From assembly GCA_900546825.1 (NCBI GenBank), contig UREE01000083.1:1-6704 (forward strand): a DNA stretch of 6,704 nucleotides. The letters are read 5' to 3'. This DNA is from an uncultured Collinsella sp. Its GTDB lineage: Bacteria; Actinomycetota; Coriobacteriia; Coriobacteriales; Coriobacteriaceae. This document shows, piece by piece, positions 1 to 5,656 of this stretch (positions within the stretch are counted from its first letter, which is position 1; every line of letters starts with the position of its first letter). The translations under genes were made by a program, and so were the position numbers. A model generated the notes under the pieces. The model did not search any database. It was not told where the DNA came from and saw only the letters and a program-made list of their open reading frames with translations.

Positions 1-38
1 AAGCCACACGCTAACAGCTTTAAGGAGTCAAAGCTGGT

Positions 39-443
39 TTAGCCAAAGAAGCGCTTGATCTCGATCTCGGCGTTCTCCAGGCAGTCGGAGCCGTGGATCA
101 CGTTGGCGTTGACATCGACAGCGAAGTCGCCGCGAATGGTGCCGGGCGCAGCATCAAGCGGGTTGGTAGCGCCCATAAGGGTGCGCATCTTGGAAACAGC
201 GGAGAGACCGGAAACGACCATCTTGACGACCGGACCGCTCGTCATAAAGTCGCAGAGACCGCCAAAGAAGGGCTTGTCGGCCAGATGGGCGTAGTGCTCC
301 TCGACGGTAGCGCGCTCGAGCGTGGTCATCTCCATGCGCTCGATGACAAGGCCGCTACGCTCAATACGAGCAACGATCTCGCCGATCTTGCGATCGCGCA
401 CCGCGTCGGGCTTAATCATGATGAAGGTCTTCTCGATAGCCAT
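39..443 (-). CDS. ndk: Nucleoside diphosphate kinase, complete, 134 aa
   Basis: This enzyme moves the gamma phosphate from ATP to other NDPs and dNDPs through a phosphohistidine intermediate, balancing cytoplasmic nucleotide pools. The sequence shows the N-terminal motif FIMIKPDAV (residues 7-15), the stretch NPLDAAPGTIRGD (94-106) and the active-site motif NVIHGSD, with the catalytic histidine at residue 117. The length of 134 aa matches the usual 130-150 aa. I chose the ATG at 441-443 because a GAAAGG ribosome binding site (451-456) lies 7 nt upstream and the protein then begins MAIEKTF, as expected for the family. The same frame stays open to an ATG at 483-485, but those 14 extra residues have no family counterpart. 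The gene is probably monocistronic, since a terminator-like hairpin separates it from argH upstream. All key residues are present, so the identification is very secure. Confidence 0.97.
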   Translation of the reverse strand: MAIEKTFIMIKPDAVRDRKIGEIVARIERSGLVIERMEMTTLERATVEEHYAHLADKPFFGGLCDFMTSGPVVKMVVSGLSAVSKMRTLMGATNPLDAAPGTIRGDFAVDVNANVIHGSDCLENAEIEIKRFFG

Positions 444-506
444 AAGGTAGCCTTTCAAGTAGGTTCGCGCGTGCCCAAGTCCCATTCCGGCACCCGCCTG
501 GACTGC

Positions 507-535
507 ATCGTAACAGAGTTTTAGCTGCAGTTAAA
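507..535 (-). promoter_or_regulatory. Candidate promoter of ndk
   Basis: Read on the minus strand, a TTTAAC -35-like hexamer (530-535) and a TACGAT -10-like hexamer (507-512) are separated by exactly 17 nt. Transcription would start near position 500 and give a leader of about 57 nt before ndk. Both hexamers match the vegetative consensus only in part, so this is a prediction by pattern and spacing. Confidence 0.3.
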
Positions 536-620
536 CAAAAAGCTGTTTATTGAAACGCTGCAATTTATTAAAGCGCTCCATATGTGTCACTTCTGTTTCG
601 AAGCCCGATTAGAGTACCAT

Positions 621-670
621 CCGACCGCTCATCAACCACATGGAACAGAGCGGGCGGTCGGTTGCCACCC
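621..670 (-). other. Two overlapping, mutually exclusive hairpins upstream of ndk
   Basis: A perfect 8-bp stem is formed by CCGACCGC (621-628) and GCGGTCGG (654-661); GCTC and GAGC just inside could add pairs with a bulge. A second stem, read as RNA from the minus strand, pairs GGGUGG (665-670) with CCGCCC (652-657), including one G-U pair. The two stems share bases 654-657 and cannot form together, which resembles the switch part of a leader RNA. Neither is followed by a U-run, and the distance to ndk is about 180 nt. A role is therefore only inferred. Confidence 0.35.
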
Positions 671-743
671 GCGAACGTACCCCCTTCACAACCTGCCCAA
701 AGGTCCTACAGAAGTTCTCGACAAGCCCCTCCCCCATAGCAGC

Positions 744-774
744 AAAATAGGGGCGCCCGCATCAGCAGACGCCC
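744..774 (-). terminator. Likely rho-independent terminator of argH
   Basis: On the minus strand, about 55 nt beyond the argH stop, GGGCGU pairs with GCGCCC (outer stem 751-756 with 769-774, one G-U pair). An alternative inner stem, GCGUC-UGCU-GAUGC, is also possible. The hairpin is followed shortly by the U-rich tail UAUUUU (744-749 read in reverse). The tail is short and imperfect, so efficiency is uncertain. Confidence 0.5.
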
Positions 775-827
775 GTAAAGCTAAAACGATTTATCAATAA
801 ATGGACAATACGTCTTCAGCCAAACCT

Positions 828-2258
828 CTACTTTGCCCCGTGACCCATCTCGACAACCTTGGTTAGCGATCCAAACACGCCTTCGTCAGCCACGAGCTGC
901 GCCTCGGCACGCTGCAGCTGCACGGCAACGGCGGCAGGGGCGGTACCGCCCTCGGTCGTGCGCGCGGCGACAATCGACGGGATATCGAGCGCCTCGGTAA
1001 TATCGCGCTCAAAGAGCGGGCTTGCCTCCTGGAACACCTCAAACGGCAGGTCCTCAAGATTGCAGCCGCGCTTCTCACACATCAGGACCAGGTGCCCCAC
1101 CACGGCATGTGCCTCGCGGAACGGTAGACCGCGCTTTGCCAGGTAATCGGCAACATCGGTGGCGGCAAGGTGCCCCACGCCGCACTCGCGCGCCATGGCA
1201 TCCTCGTTGACGGTCCAGGTCGAAATCATTCCGGCCATAACGGACAGGCACTGCATGAGCGTGTGAGCGGTATCGAGCGCGCCCTCCTTGTCCTCCTGCA
1301 AGTCCTTGTTATAAGCGAGCGGCAGGCCCTTCATGGTTACCAGCAGCTGCACCAGGTTGCCGTACACGCGACCGCTCTTACCGCGGATAAGCTCGGCAAA
1401 GTCGGGATTCTTCTTCTGCGGCATGATAGACGAGCCGGTGGAGTAGGAGTCTGAAAGCGTGATAAAGCCAAATTCGGAGCTCGACCACAGCACGATCTCC
1501 TCGGAAAGACGCGACAGGTGCATCGCCATGACGGATCCGGCGTAATGCAGATCGAGCAGGAAATCACGGTCGGAAACCGCATCGAGCGAGTTGGGAATCA
1601 CGCCCGCAAAGCCAAGTTCGGCAGCCGTCATCTGGCGATCGAGCGGATAGCTCGTACCGGCAAGCGCGGCAGCACCCAGCGGGCAGTTGTCGGCGGCATC
1701 AAAGGCGGCCTTCAGGCGCGTAAAGTCGCGCGCGAACATCCAGGAATACGCCAGCAGATGATGCGAGAGCAGCACGGGCTGAGCGTGCTGCATATGCGTG
1801 TAGCCCGGAAGAATCACCTTGTCGTACTTCTTGGCCGCATCCACCAGCACATGGCGCAGCTCAAGATTGGCCTCCATGAGCTCCTTGGCCAGCGCCTTGA
1901 CGCCCAGGCGCGTATCGGTCGCCACCTGGTCGTTGCGCGAACGCCCAGTATGCAAGCGCTTGCCAGCCTCGCCGATACGACGCGTCAGCTCGCTTTCGAT
2001 GGACATATGAATGTCCTCGTCGTTGATATCAAAGGTGAAGTTGCCGGCATCGATATCCTGTTCGATTCCGGTCAGGCCCTCGGCAATCGCCTGCTCGTCC
2101 TCGGCGCTGATAATGCCCTGGGCCGCCAGCATCTTGGCATGTGCCTTAGATCCGGCGATATCCTGCTTATAGAGATGTTTGTCAACCGGCAACGACGCGC
2201 CAAACTCCTGCGTGACCTCGGCCACGCCTGCCTCAAAACGACCGCCCCAAAGAGCCAT
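828..2258 (-). CDS. argH: Argininosuccinate lyase, complete, 476 aa
   Basis: ArgH cleaves argininosuccinate to arginine and fumarate, the last step of arginine synthesis; the family works as a cytoplasmic homotetramer. The protein belongs to the fumarase/aspartase superfamily. It starts MALWGGRF, carries HTGRSRNDQVATD (103-115) and PGYTHMQHAQP (151-161, His155 being the conserved active-site histidine), and has the superfamily signature GSSIMPQKKNP (275-285) in the mobile loop with the catalytic serine. The length fits the usual 455-475 aa. I chose the ATG at 2256-2258: the purine-rich AAAGGGG (2267-2273) sits 8 nt upstream and the family N-terminus begins there. An in-frame ATG at 2274-2276 would overlap that ribosome binding site, and a further open extension to 2333 looks non-coding. 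It lies downstream of argG on the same strand, so joint expression is plausible, although 522 bp separate them. Confidence 0.97.
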   Translation of the reverse strand: MALWGGRFEAGVAEVTQEFGASLPVDKHLYKQDIAGSKAHAKMLAAQGIISAEDEQAIAEGLTGIEQDIDAGNFTFDINDEDIHMSIESELTRRIGEAGKRLHTGRSRNDQVATDTRLGVKALAKELMEANLELRHVLVDAAKKYDKVILPGYTHMQHAQPVLLSHHLLAYSWMFARDFTRLKAAFDAADNCPLGAAALAGTSYPLDRQMTAAELGFAGVIPNSLDAVSDRDFLLDLHYAGSVMAMHLSRLSEEIVLWSSSEFGFITLSDSYSTGSSIMPQKKNPDFAELIRGKSGRVYGNLVQLLVTMKGLPLAYNKDLQEDKEGALDTAHTLMQCLSVMAGMISTWTVNEDAMARECGVGHLAATDVADYLAKRGLPFREAHAVVGHLVLMCEKRGCNLEDLPFEVFQEASPLFERDITEALDIPSIVAARTTEGGTAPAAVAVQLQRAEAQLVADEGVFGSLTKVVEMGHGAK

Positions 2259-2376
2259 GGAACCGTCCCCTTTCATCAAATCCCAAAACAAGCGCCCAAA
2301 GCAATGCGCCCTGTCGCTAAAGCGATTTCTCAACCGCTAGTTTTGCATATTCCCCACCATGTGCGAGGCCATATAG

Positions 2377-2547
2377 CTAATTTGCAAAGAAGTGACGCGC
2401 CATGCACTTGGCGCCCAATGTCTCCCTCCGAATGTTGCCCTGCGAACAATCGATCCAGGCCTTTAGGCTCATAGGAACGTCCTCGACCTTTGCAGCATCG
2501 AACTCGGGCGCGAGGGCAAGTAAAGCATGCGCGATAGCATTGAACAT
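2377..2547 (-). CDS. Possible small protein, 56 aa, unknown function
   Basis: I do not recognise this protein. An ATG (2545-2547) is preceded at 8 nt by a strong ribosome binding site, GGGGAG (2556-2561 read in reverse), and the frame runs 56 codons to TAG. It begins MFNAIAHALLALAPEF, a short hydrophobic or amphipathic helix, has an acidic middle (DAAKVEDV), and ends in a mixed basic part with single cysteines near residues 34 and 48 and the tail ARHFFAN. Codon choice is compatible with coding, with roughly 60% G or C at third positions. It lies between argG and argH on their strand, behind a GC-rich hairpin, so it may share their transcript. The same frame extends upstream to 2613, but the ribosome binding site decides for 2547. 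It could also be a chance frame; the binding site is the best argument for it. Confidence 0.5.
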   Translation of the reverse strand: MFNAIAHALLALAPEFDAAKVEDVPMSLKAWIDCSQGNIRRETLGAKCMARHFFAN

Positions 2548-2597
2548 AATGGATACTCCCCATATATATAGGCGCAGGGCCGTCAAATTGATAGGAG

Positions 2598-2627
2598 GAG
2601 CCCCGCCGGACAACCCCGGCGGGGCTC
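2598..2627 (-). terminator. Strong GC-rich hairpin between argG and the small ORF
   Basis: A perfect 12-bp inverted repeat, GAGCCCCGCCGG (2598-2609) with its complement at 2616-2627, encloses a 6-nt loop. It lies about 150 nt downstream of the argG stop and 50 nt upstream of the small ORF. On the minus strand the hairpin is followed by CUCCUAUCAAUUUG, with no proper U-run. It may be a weak terminator or attenuator, or a stem that stabilises an RNA 3' end. The structure itself is certain; the function is inferred. Confidence 0.5.
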
Positions 2628-2737
2628 GGACTCAGCCGCAGACGCGGCATCATATATGCGGGCGGAACGTAGGGGCCACCGATGTTAAGAAGTGTCAGCA
2701 AGCATAACGAAAGGTAGGGACCCCATGCGCCCGTTAT

Positions 2738-2765
2738 GTATCACGCGGATGGGCCGCGCGGATAC
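2738..2765 (-). other. Hairpin just downstream of argG
   Basis: GTATC (2738-2742) pairs with GATAC (2761-2765), and CGCGG (2744-2748) pairs with CCGCG (2754-2758) around a 5-nt loop, with a small internal loop between the stems. It begins 16 nt after the argG stop codon. No U-run follows on the minus strand, so it is more likely a stabilising 3' structure than a terminator. Confidence 0.3.
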
Positions 2766-2780
2766 CAAAGGAAGGAGGCG

Positions 2781-4007
2781 CTAGGCCTGGGCGGCAGCAG
2801 AGCTGGGGCCCTGGATCTTAGCCCACGTCTTGAGCGACAGCGTATCGATCTCGATAAAGCCGGCGCTGGCCTTCTCGTCAAACGTAGTGTCGCGGTCGTA
2901 GGTAGCCAGACCGTAGTCATACAGGCTAAACGGGCTCTTGCGGCCGACGACATGGCAGTTGCCCTTAAAGAACTTCAGACGGACGGTGCCGGTCACGAAC
3001 TTCTGGGTGTCGGCCATAAAGGCATCGAGCGCGTTTTTGAGCGGGCTGTACCACTGGCCGTTATACACGGCGGTGGCCCAATCCTGCTCGAGCTTAATCT
3101 TGGTCTTGAGCAGGTCACCCTCGACGCAGATGTCCTCGAGCGCCTTGTGGGCGGTGATGAGCGTCAGGGCTCCGGGAACCTCATAGCACTCGCGGCTCTT
3201 GAGGCCCACCAGACGATCCTCAACCAGGTCGAGACGGCCAAAGCCGTTGTCACCCGAAATCTTGTTGAGGGCGATGACGATCTCGGAGAGTTTCATCTTC
3301 TTGCCATCGACGGCGACGGGCTTGCCCGCCTCAAACTCAATCTCGGTGTAGGTCGGGGTGTCCGGCGTGTCCTCGGGGTTCTTGGTCATAACCCAGGCGT
3401 CGTCGAGCGGCTCGTTCCAGGGATCCTCCAGGTGACCGCACTCGATGGCGCGACCCCACAGGTTGTCGTCGATGGAATAGGGGTTGTCGTTGGCGCCCTC
3501 GGGAACCGGCACGTTGTGGGCGTGAGCATAGGCAACCTCATCGGGACGGCACTTCAGATCCCACTCGCGAACCGGGGCGATAACCTTAAGCTCGGGGTCG
3601 AGGGCCTTGACGGCAGCCTCAAAACGAACCTGGTCGTTACCCTTGCCGGTGCAGCCGTGGGCGACGTAGGTCGCGCCAAACTCGTGAGCGACCTCGACAA
3701 GCTTCTTGGCGAGCAGCGGGCGAGACAGCGCGGAGAGCAGCGGGTACTTGTTCTCGTACATGGAGTTTGCGGCGATGGCCTTAGTCAGGAACTCATCGGA
3801 GAACTCGTCGCGCAGGTCGAGCACCTGGCAATCGAGAACGCCCAGGTCAAGCGCCTTCTGCTTCTTGGCATCCAAGCCGGTCTCCTCCTGGCCCACGTTG
3901 CCGCAGACGCAAACGACATCGAGATTCTTCTCGTCCTGGAGCCACTTGACACATACGGATGTATCAAGACCACCGGAATATGCGAGAACGACTTTTTCCT
4001 TGCTCAT
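2781..4007 (-). CDS. argG: Argininosuccinate synthase, complete, 408 aa
   Basis: ArgG joins citrulline and aspartate with ATP, through a citrullyl-AMP intermediate, to give argininosuccinate in the cytoplasm; it is the step before ArgH. The N-terminal nucleotide-binding loop reads AYSGGLDTS (9-17). Further family motifs are AHGCTGKGNDQVRFE (116-130), which contributes to ATP and substrate binding, YSIDDNLWGR (177-186), and GRKSPFSLYDY (355-365) in the C-terminal domain. The length matches the usual 395-415 aa. The ATG at 4005-4007 is preceded by AAAGGAAA (4013-4020) with its AGGA core 7 nt away; the frame also stays open to 4058, but those residues do not resemble the family start. The tail is alanine-rich (SSAAAQA), a minor variable part. 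argH follows on the same strand after a long gap. No clear ArgR box was found upstream. Confidence 0.98.
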   Translation of the reverse strand: MSKEKVVLAYSGGLDTSVCVKWLQDEKNLDVVCVCGNVGQEETGLDAKKQKALDLGVLDCQVLDLRDEFSDEFLTKAIAANSMYENKYPLLSALSRPLLAKKLVEVAHEFGATYVAHGCTGKGNDQVRFEAAVKALDPELKVIAPVREWDLKCRPDEVAYAHAHNVPVPEGANDNPYSIDDNLWGRAIECGHLEDPWNEPLDDAWVMTKNPEDTPDTPTYTEIEFEAGKPVAVDGKKMKLSEIVIALNKISGDNGFGRLDLVEDRLVGLKSRECYEVPGALTLITAHKALEDICVEGDLLKTKIKLEQDWATAVYNGQWYSPLKNALDAFMADTQKFVTGTVRLKFFKGNCHVVGRKSPFSLYDYGLATYDRDTTFDEKASAGFIEIDTLSLKTWAKIQGPSSAAAQA

Positions 4008-4561
4008 GGCTGTTTCCTTTCGCCCTTGGTAGCTAGTTAGAACATCGGTCAGTTGCAAGTCACTTTGAGGTCAAAAACCGTGCAATATCAGGTTAAATAG
4101 CAAAAATCAGCAAATACATGCCCTAGAAACATGCAGCAATGTCGTGCTAAAACCCAACGACCTCAAAATGACTCTGTTGAGGCAATTCGCCCCATACGGA
4201 CAGAGACGATTGTTATCGTCGTCGGGAAATTGCGCGCTGGCGTCGGATGGCATTATCTGCAGTGGTGATGATCTTTACGAACTGCATCTGCCTCTCCTTT
4301 CACCTATCGCCGGGCGCAATTCTAATATCGTAAACGGTACCTTTTCTTCGGTAAGCGGTTGTATTTCCGTCTCCGTTTTCGATGGTCGCTATATTACGCT
4401 AAAGTGCCCGCAGCACAAGCGACAAATTCAAATTTCTGAAAAGTTTTTTCATTACTTTGTGAAGCGTGGTGCAAATACGCTCCGTTCCTGCGACAATACG
4501 CTCAGTTACTGGTTGATGGTTATAACGTCTGAAACAATTTCGAAACGAAAGGCGCGCTTTT
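4008..4561. other. AT-richer divergent intergenic region between argG and the HAD gene
   Basis: This 554-bp stretch is visibly richer in A and T than its neighbours. Its left part must hold the argG promoter. A 9-bp inverted repeat, TTTGAGGTC (4064-4072) and GACCTCAAA (4159-4167), flanks that part, and a local hairpin CCTCAA (4161-4166) with TTGAGG (4177-4182) follows. The rest is spanned by a plus-strand open frame listed separately. A TATAAC (4521-4526) could be a -10 box for the HAD gene, but no matching -35 is present. Confidence 0.5.
4085..4113 (-). promoter_or_regulatory. Candidate promoter of argG
   Basis: On the minus strand a TTGCTG -35-like hexamer (4108-4113) and a TGATAT -10-like hexamer (4085-4090) are spaced by 17 nt in an AT-rich stretch. 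Transcription would start near 4078 and give a leader of about 70 nt. Each hexamer matches consensus in only three of six positions, so confidence is low. Confidence 0.22.
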
Positions 4562-4602
4562 ATGCAAACTTACGAATCGGACACCAATATCGGAAGCATT
4601 AA
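4144..4602 (+). CDS. Doubtful ORF, 152 codons, unknown
   Basis: I do not recognise this protein and am not sure it is one. The frame is open for 152 codons from a GTG at 4144 (ATG at 4168 as an alternative) and ends 41 nt inside the HAD gene, whose ribosome binding site it contains. In its favour, the length is notable for AT-richer DNA and the translation has protein-like alternation, such as SVSVFDGRYITLKCP near residues 75-89 and KFFHYFVKRGANTL near 99-112. Against it, neither start has a ribosome binding site, third positions are only about half G or C, unlike the neighbours, and no family motif is visible. There is no signal peptide or clear membrane segment. It could be a decayed or horizontally acquired gene, or chance. 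Confidence 0.22.
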   Translation: MLKPNDLKMTLLRQFAPYGQRRLLSSSGNCALASDGIICSGDDLYELHLPLLSPIAGRNSNIVNGTFSSVSGCISVSVFDGRYITLKCPQHKRQIQISEKFFHYFVKRGANTLRSCDNTLSYWLMVITSETISKRKARFYANLRIGHQYRKH

Positions 4603-5389
4603 GATTCTCGCCGTCGACATGGACAAGACGCTGCTCACCGACAAGCGCGTGTTGCCGCAGGGTCTTGATGAGCGCCTGGACAAGCTCGCCGACGCAGGCA
4701 TTGTATTCTGCCCCGCCAGCGGACGCCCCGCCCCCAAACTCGAGGAAATGTTCGAGAGCATTAAGAACCGCCTTGCTTTTTGTCCCGACAACGGAGCCTG
4801 CGTCATCTATCGCGGCAGCTATATCTATAAGAGCAACATCGATGTGGCGCTGTATCAGCAGGTGCTCGCCCGTGCCTCGGAGGACCCGCGTGCCGTTCCC
4901 GTCTTGTGCTGCTACGACGAGTTCTATGTGCTCGCCCGTGACCATCAGTACCACGACGAGATCAGCGTGTACTATAACACGATCAACTACGTCGATAGCT
5001 TTGAGGGCCTTGATATCGAGTCCAACAAGATTTCGATCTTCTTCCCCGCCTACGATGCCGAGCCAGCGTTTCGCGAGGACTACAGCCCCGAGTTCTCGGA
5101 CAAACTCTACGTCACCAATGCGGGCCGCGAGTGGATCGACTTTATGAATCTGGGCGTCGACAAGGGGTCGGGCGTCGCGCACCTGTGCGAGCAGCTGGGC
5201 ATTGATATCGCTGATGCCGCCGCCGTGGGCGATACGTACAACGACATCCCCATGCTGGAGCGCGTCGGGCATAGCTTTATCGTGGACAATGCCGAGGAGC
5301 ACATGAACGCGCATGCCAAATGGCGCATTCCGAGCAACAACGACGGGGGCGTACTGACGCTCATCGACGCCATCCTGGCGGCTCGTTAA
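4562..5389 (+). CDS. HAD-superfamily (Cof-type, subclass IIB) phosphatase, 275 aa
   Basis: This is a cytoplasmic Mg-dependent hydrolase that probably removes phosphate from a small metabolite such as a sugar phosphate or nucleotide; the substrate cannot be read from sequence. All four HAD motifs are present. Motif I is DMDKT with nucleophile Asp19 and acid/base Asp21, motif II is the serine in ASGR (Ser53), motif III is Lys201 in VDKGSG, and motif IV is GDTYND with Asp224 and Asp228. The roughly 130 residues between motifs II and III form the IIB-type cap that sets specificity. Length is typical for Cof proteins (260-290 aa). The ATG at 4562 follows GAAAGG (4547-4552) at 9 nt. Motif I has lysine where most relatives have glycine (DxDGT). 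The gene diverges from argG and converges with polA, and a large palindrome begins 7 nt after its stop. The family is secure, the individual function open. Confidence 0.93.
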   Translation: MQTYESDTNIGSIKILAVDMDKTLLTDKRVLPQGLDERLDKLADAGIVFCPASGRPAPKLEEMFESIKNRLAFCPDNGACVIYRGSYIYKSNIDVALYQQVLARASEDPRAVPVLCCYDEFYVLARDHQYHDEISVYYNTINYVDSFEGLDIESNKISIFFPAYDAEPAFREDYSPEFSDKLYVTNAGREWIDFMNLGVDKGSGVAHLCEQLGIDIADAAAVGDTYNDIPMLERVGHSFIVDNAEEHMNAHAKWRIPSNNDGGVLTLIDAILAAR

Positions 5390-5396
5390 ACTCGCC

Positions 5397-5522
5397 GCCA
5401 TGCCCGGGGCCGGCCGTTTGATTTTTGCTCGGTCAGGTCCTGGGCTCGCTCGAAGGCCACATTAAGTGGCCTTCGGCTCGTGCGGAATCTACAAAAATCA
5501 AACGGCCGGCCCCGGGCATGGC
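5397..5522. repeat. 126-bp palindromic element with perfect 31-bp inverted arms and a nested hairpin
   Basis: The left arm (5397-5427) begins GCCATGCCCGGGGCCGGCC and ends TTTGATTTTTG. The right arm (5492-5522) is its exact reverse complement over 31 bp. Inside the 64-bp centre lies a second perfect inverted repeat, CGAAGGCCAC (5451-5460) and GTGGCCTTCG (5466-5475), around ATTAA. Transcribed from either side, the whole would fold as a long double hairpin. It begins 7 nt after the HAD stop codon. I see no coding frame, no transposase and no clear target-site duplication at its edges. It could be a MITE-like or REP-like repeat, or a transcript-end or boundary structure. The structure is read directly; its class is inferred. 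Confidence 0.85.
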
Positions 5523-5590
5523 TACGTTGACTTGCTTGCCGCCTGGATGGCGTCTTGGCGTCTAGATACTTGGCTGAATTTAATTGAATG

Positions 5591-5622
5591 AAGGACGCTC
5601 CTTGTTGGTGAGGAGCGTCCTT
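5591..5622. terminator. Terminator hairpin between the convergent HAD and polA genes
   Basis: A perfect 11-bp stem, AAGGACGCTCC (5591-5601) with its complement at 5612-5622, encloses a 10-nt loop. On the plus strand it is followed by a CTGTTTTGG stretch, on the minus strand by CATTCAATTAAATT. It lies 34 nt beyond the polA stop and about 70 nt after the palindromic element. It probably ends transcription from both sides, with polA as the closer client. Confidence 0.7.
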
Positions 5623-5656
5623 CTGTTTTGGTTACTTTGGAGTTGTGGGGGCGACT

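Larger units (their letters stand above)
444..827. other. Intergenic region between ndk and argH
   Basis: I see no convincing gene in these 384 bp. The stretch holds the ndk ribosome binding site and a promoter candidate at its left, an overlapping pair of hairpins in the middle (621-670) and a terminator-like hairpin for argH at its right (744-774). An open frame of 72 codons on the plus strand (582-800) lacks a ribosome binding site and runs through both hairpins, so I did not call it. Confidence 0.6.

Noticed and set aside
13..39. Inverted repeat just after the ndk stop as a terminator
   Set aside because: AACAGCTTT and AAAGCTGGTT can pair with one bulge, but the stem is weak and no U-run follows before the window edge.
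651..670. T-box riboswitch core upstream of ndk
   Set aside because: The minus strand reads GGGTGGCAACCG, one base too long in the TGGNACC core. There is no visible stem I or U-run, and ndk is not a usual T-box target.
1518..2474. 318-codon plus-strand frame opposite argH and the gap
   Set aside because: It is the complement of conserved ArgH sequence and has no family resemblance of its own.
2548..2580. TATATATA stretch as the promoter of the small ORF
   Set aside because: As a -10 box it would start transcription inside the ribosome binding site, and the only -35-like TTGACG or TTTGAC lies 10-15 nt away, too close for a normal promoter.
2736..4040. 434-codon open frame on the plus strand opposite argG
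   Set aside because: It is antisense to a gene with all ArgG motifs. GC-rich codon use routinely keeps the opposite strand open, and its start lacks a ribosome binding site.
4520..5401. 293-codon minus-strand frame opposite the HAD gene
   Set aside because: The plus-strand frame has all four HAD motifs and a ribosome binding site; the minus frame has the repetitive valine/aspartate/alanine look of an antisense shadow.
5397..5522. Reading the large palindrome as a simple rho-independent terminator
   Set aside because: Neither the long arms nor the nested stem is followed by a U-run; the T-rich parts lie within the arms, and a better terminator stands at 5591-5622.
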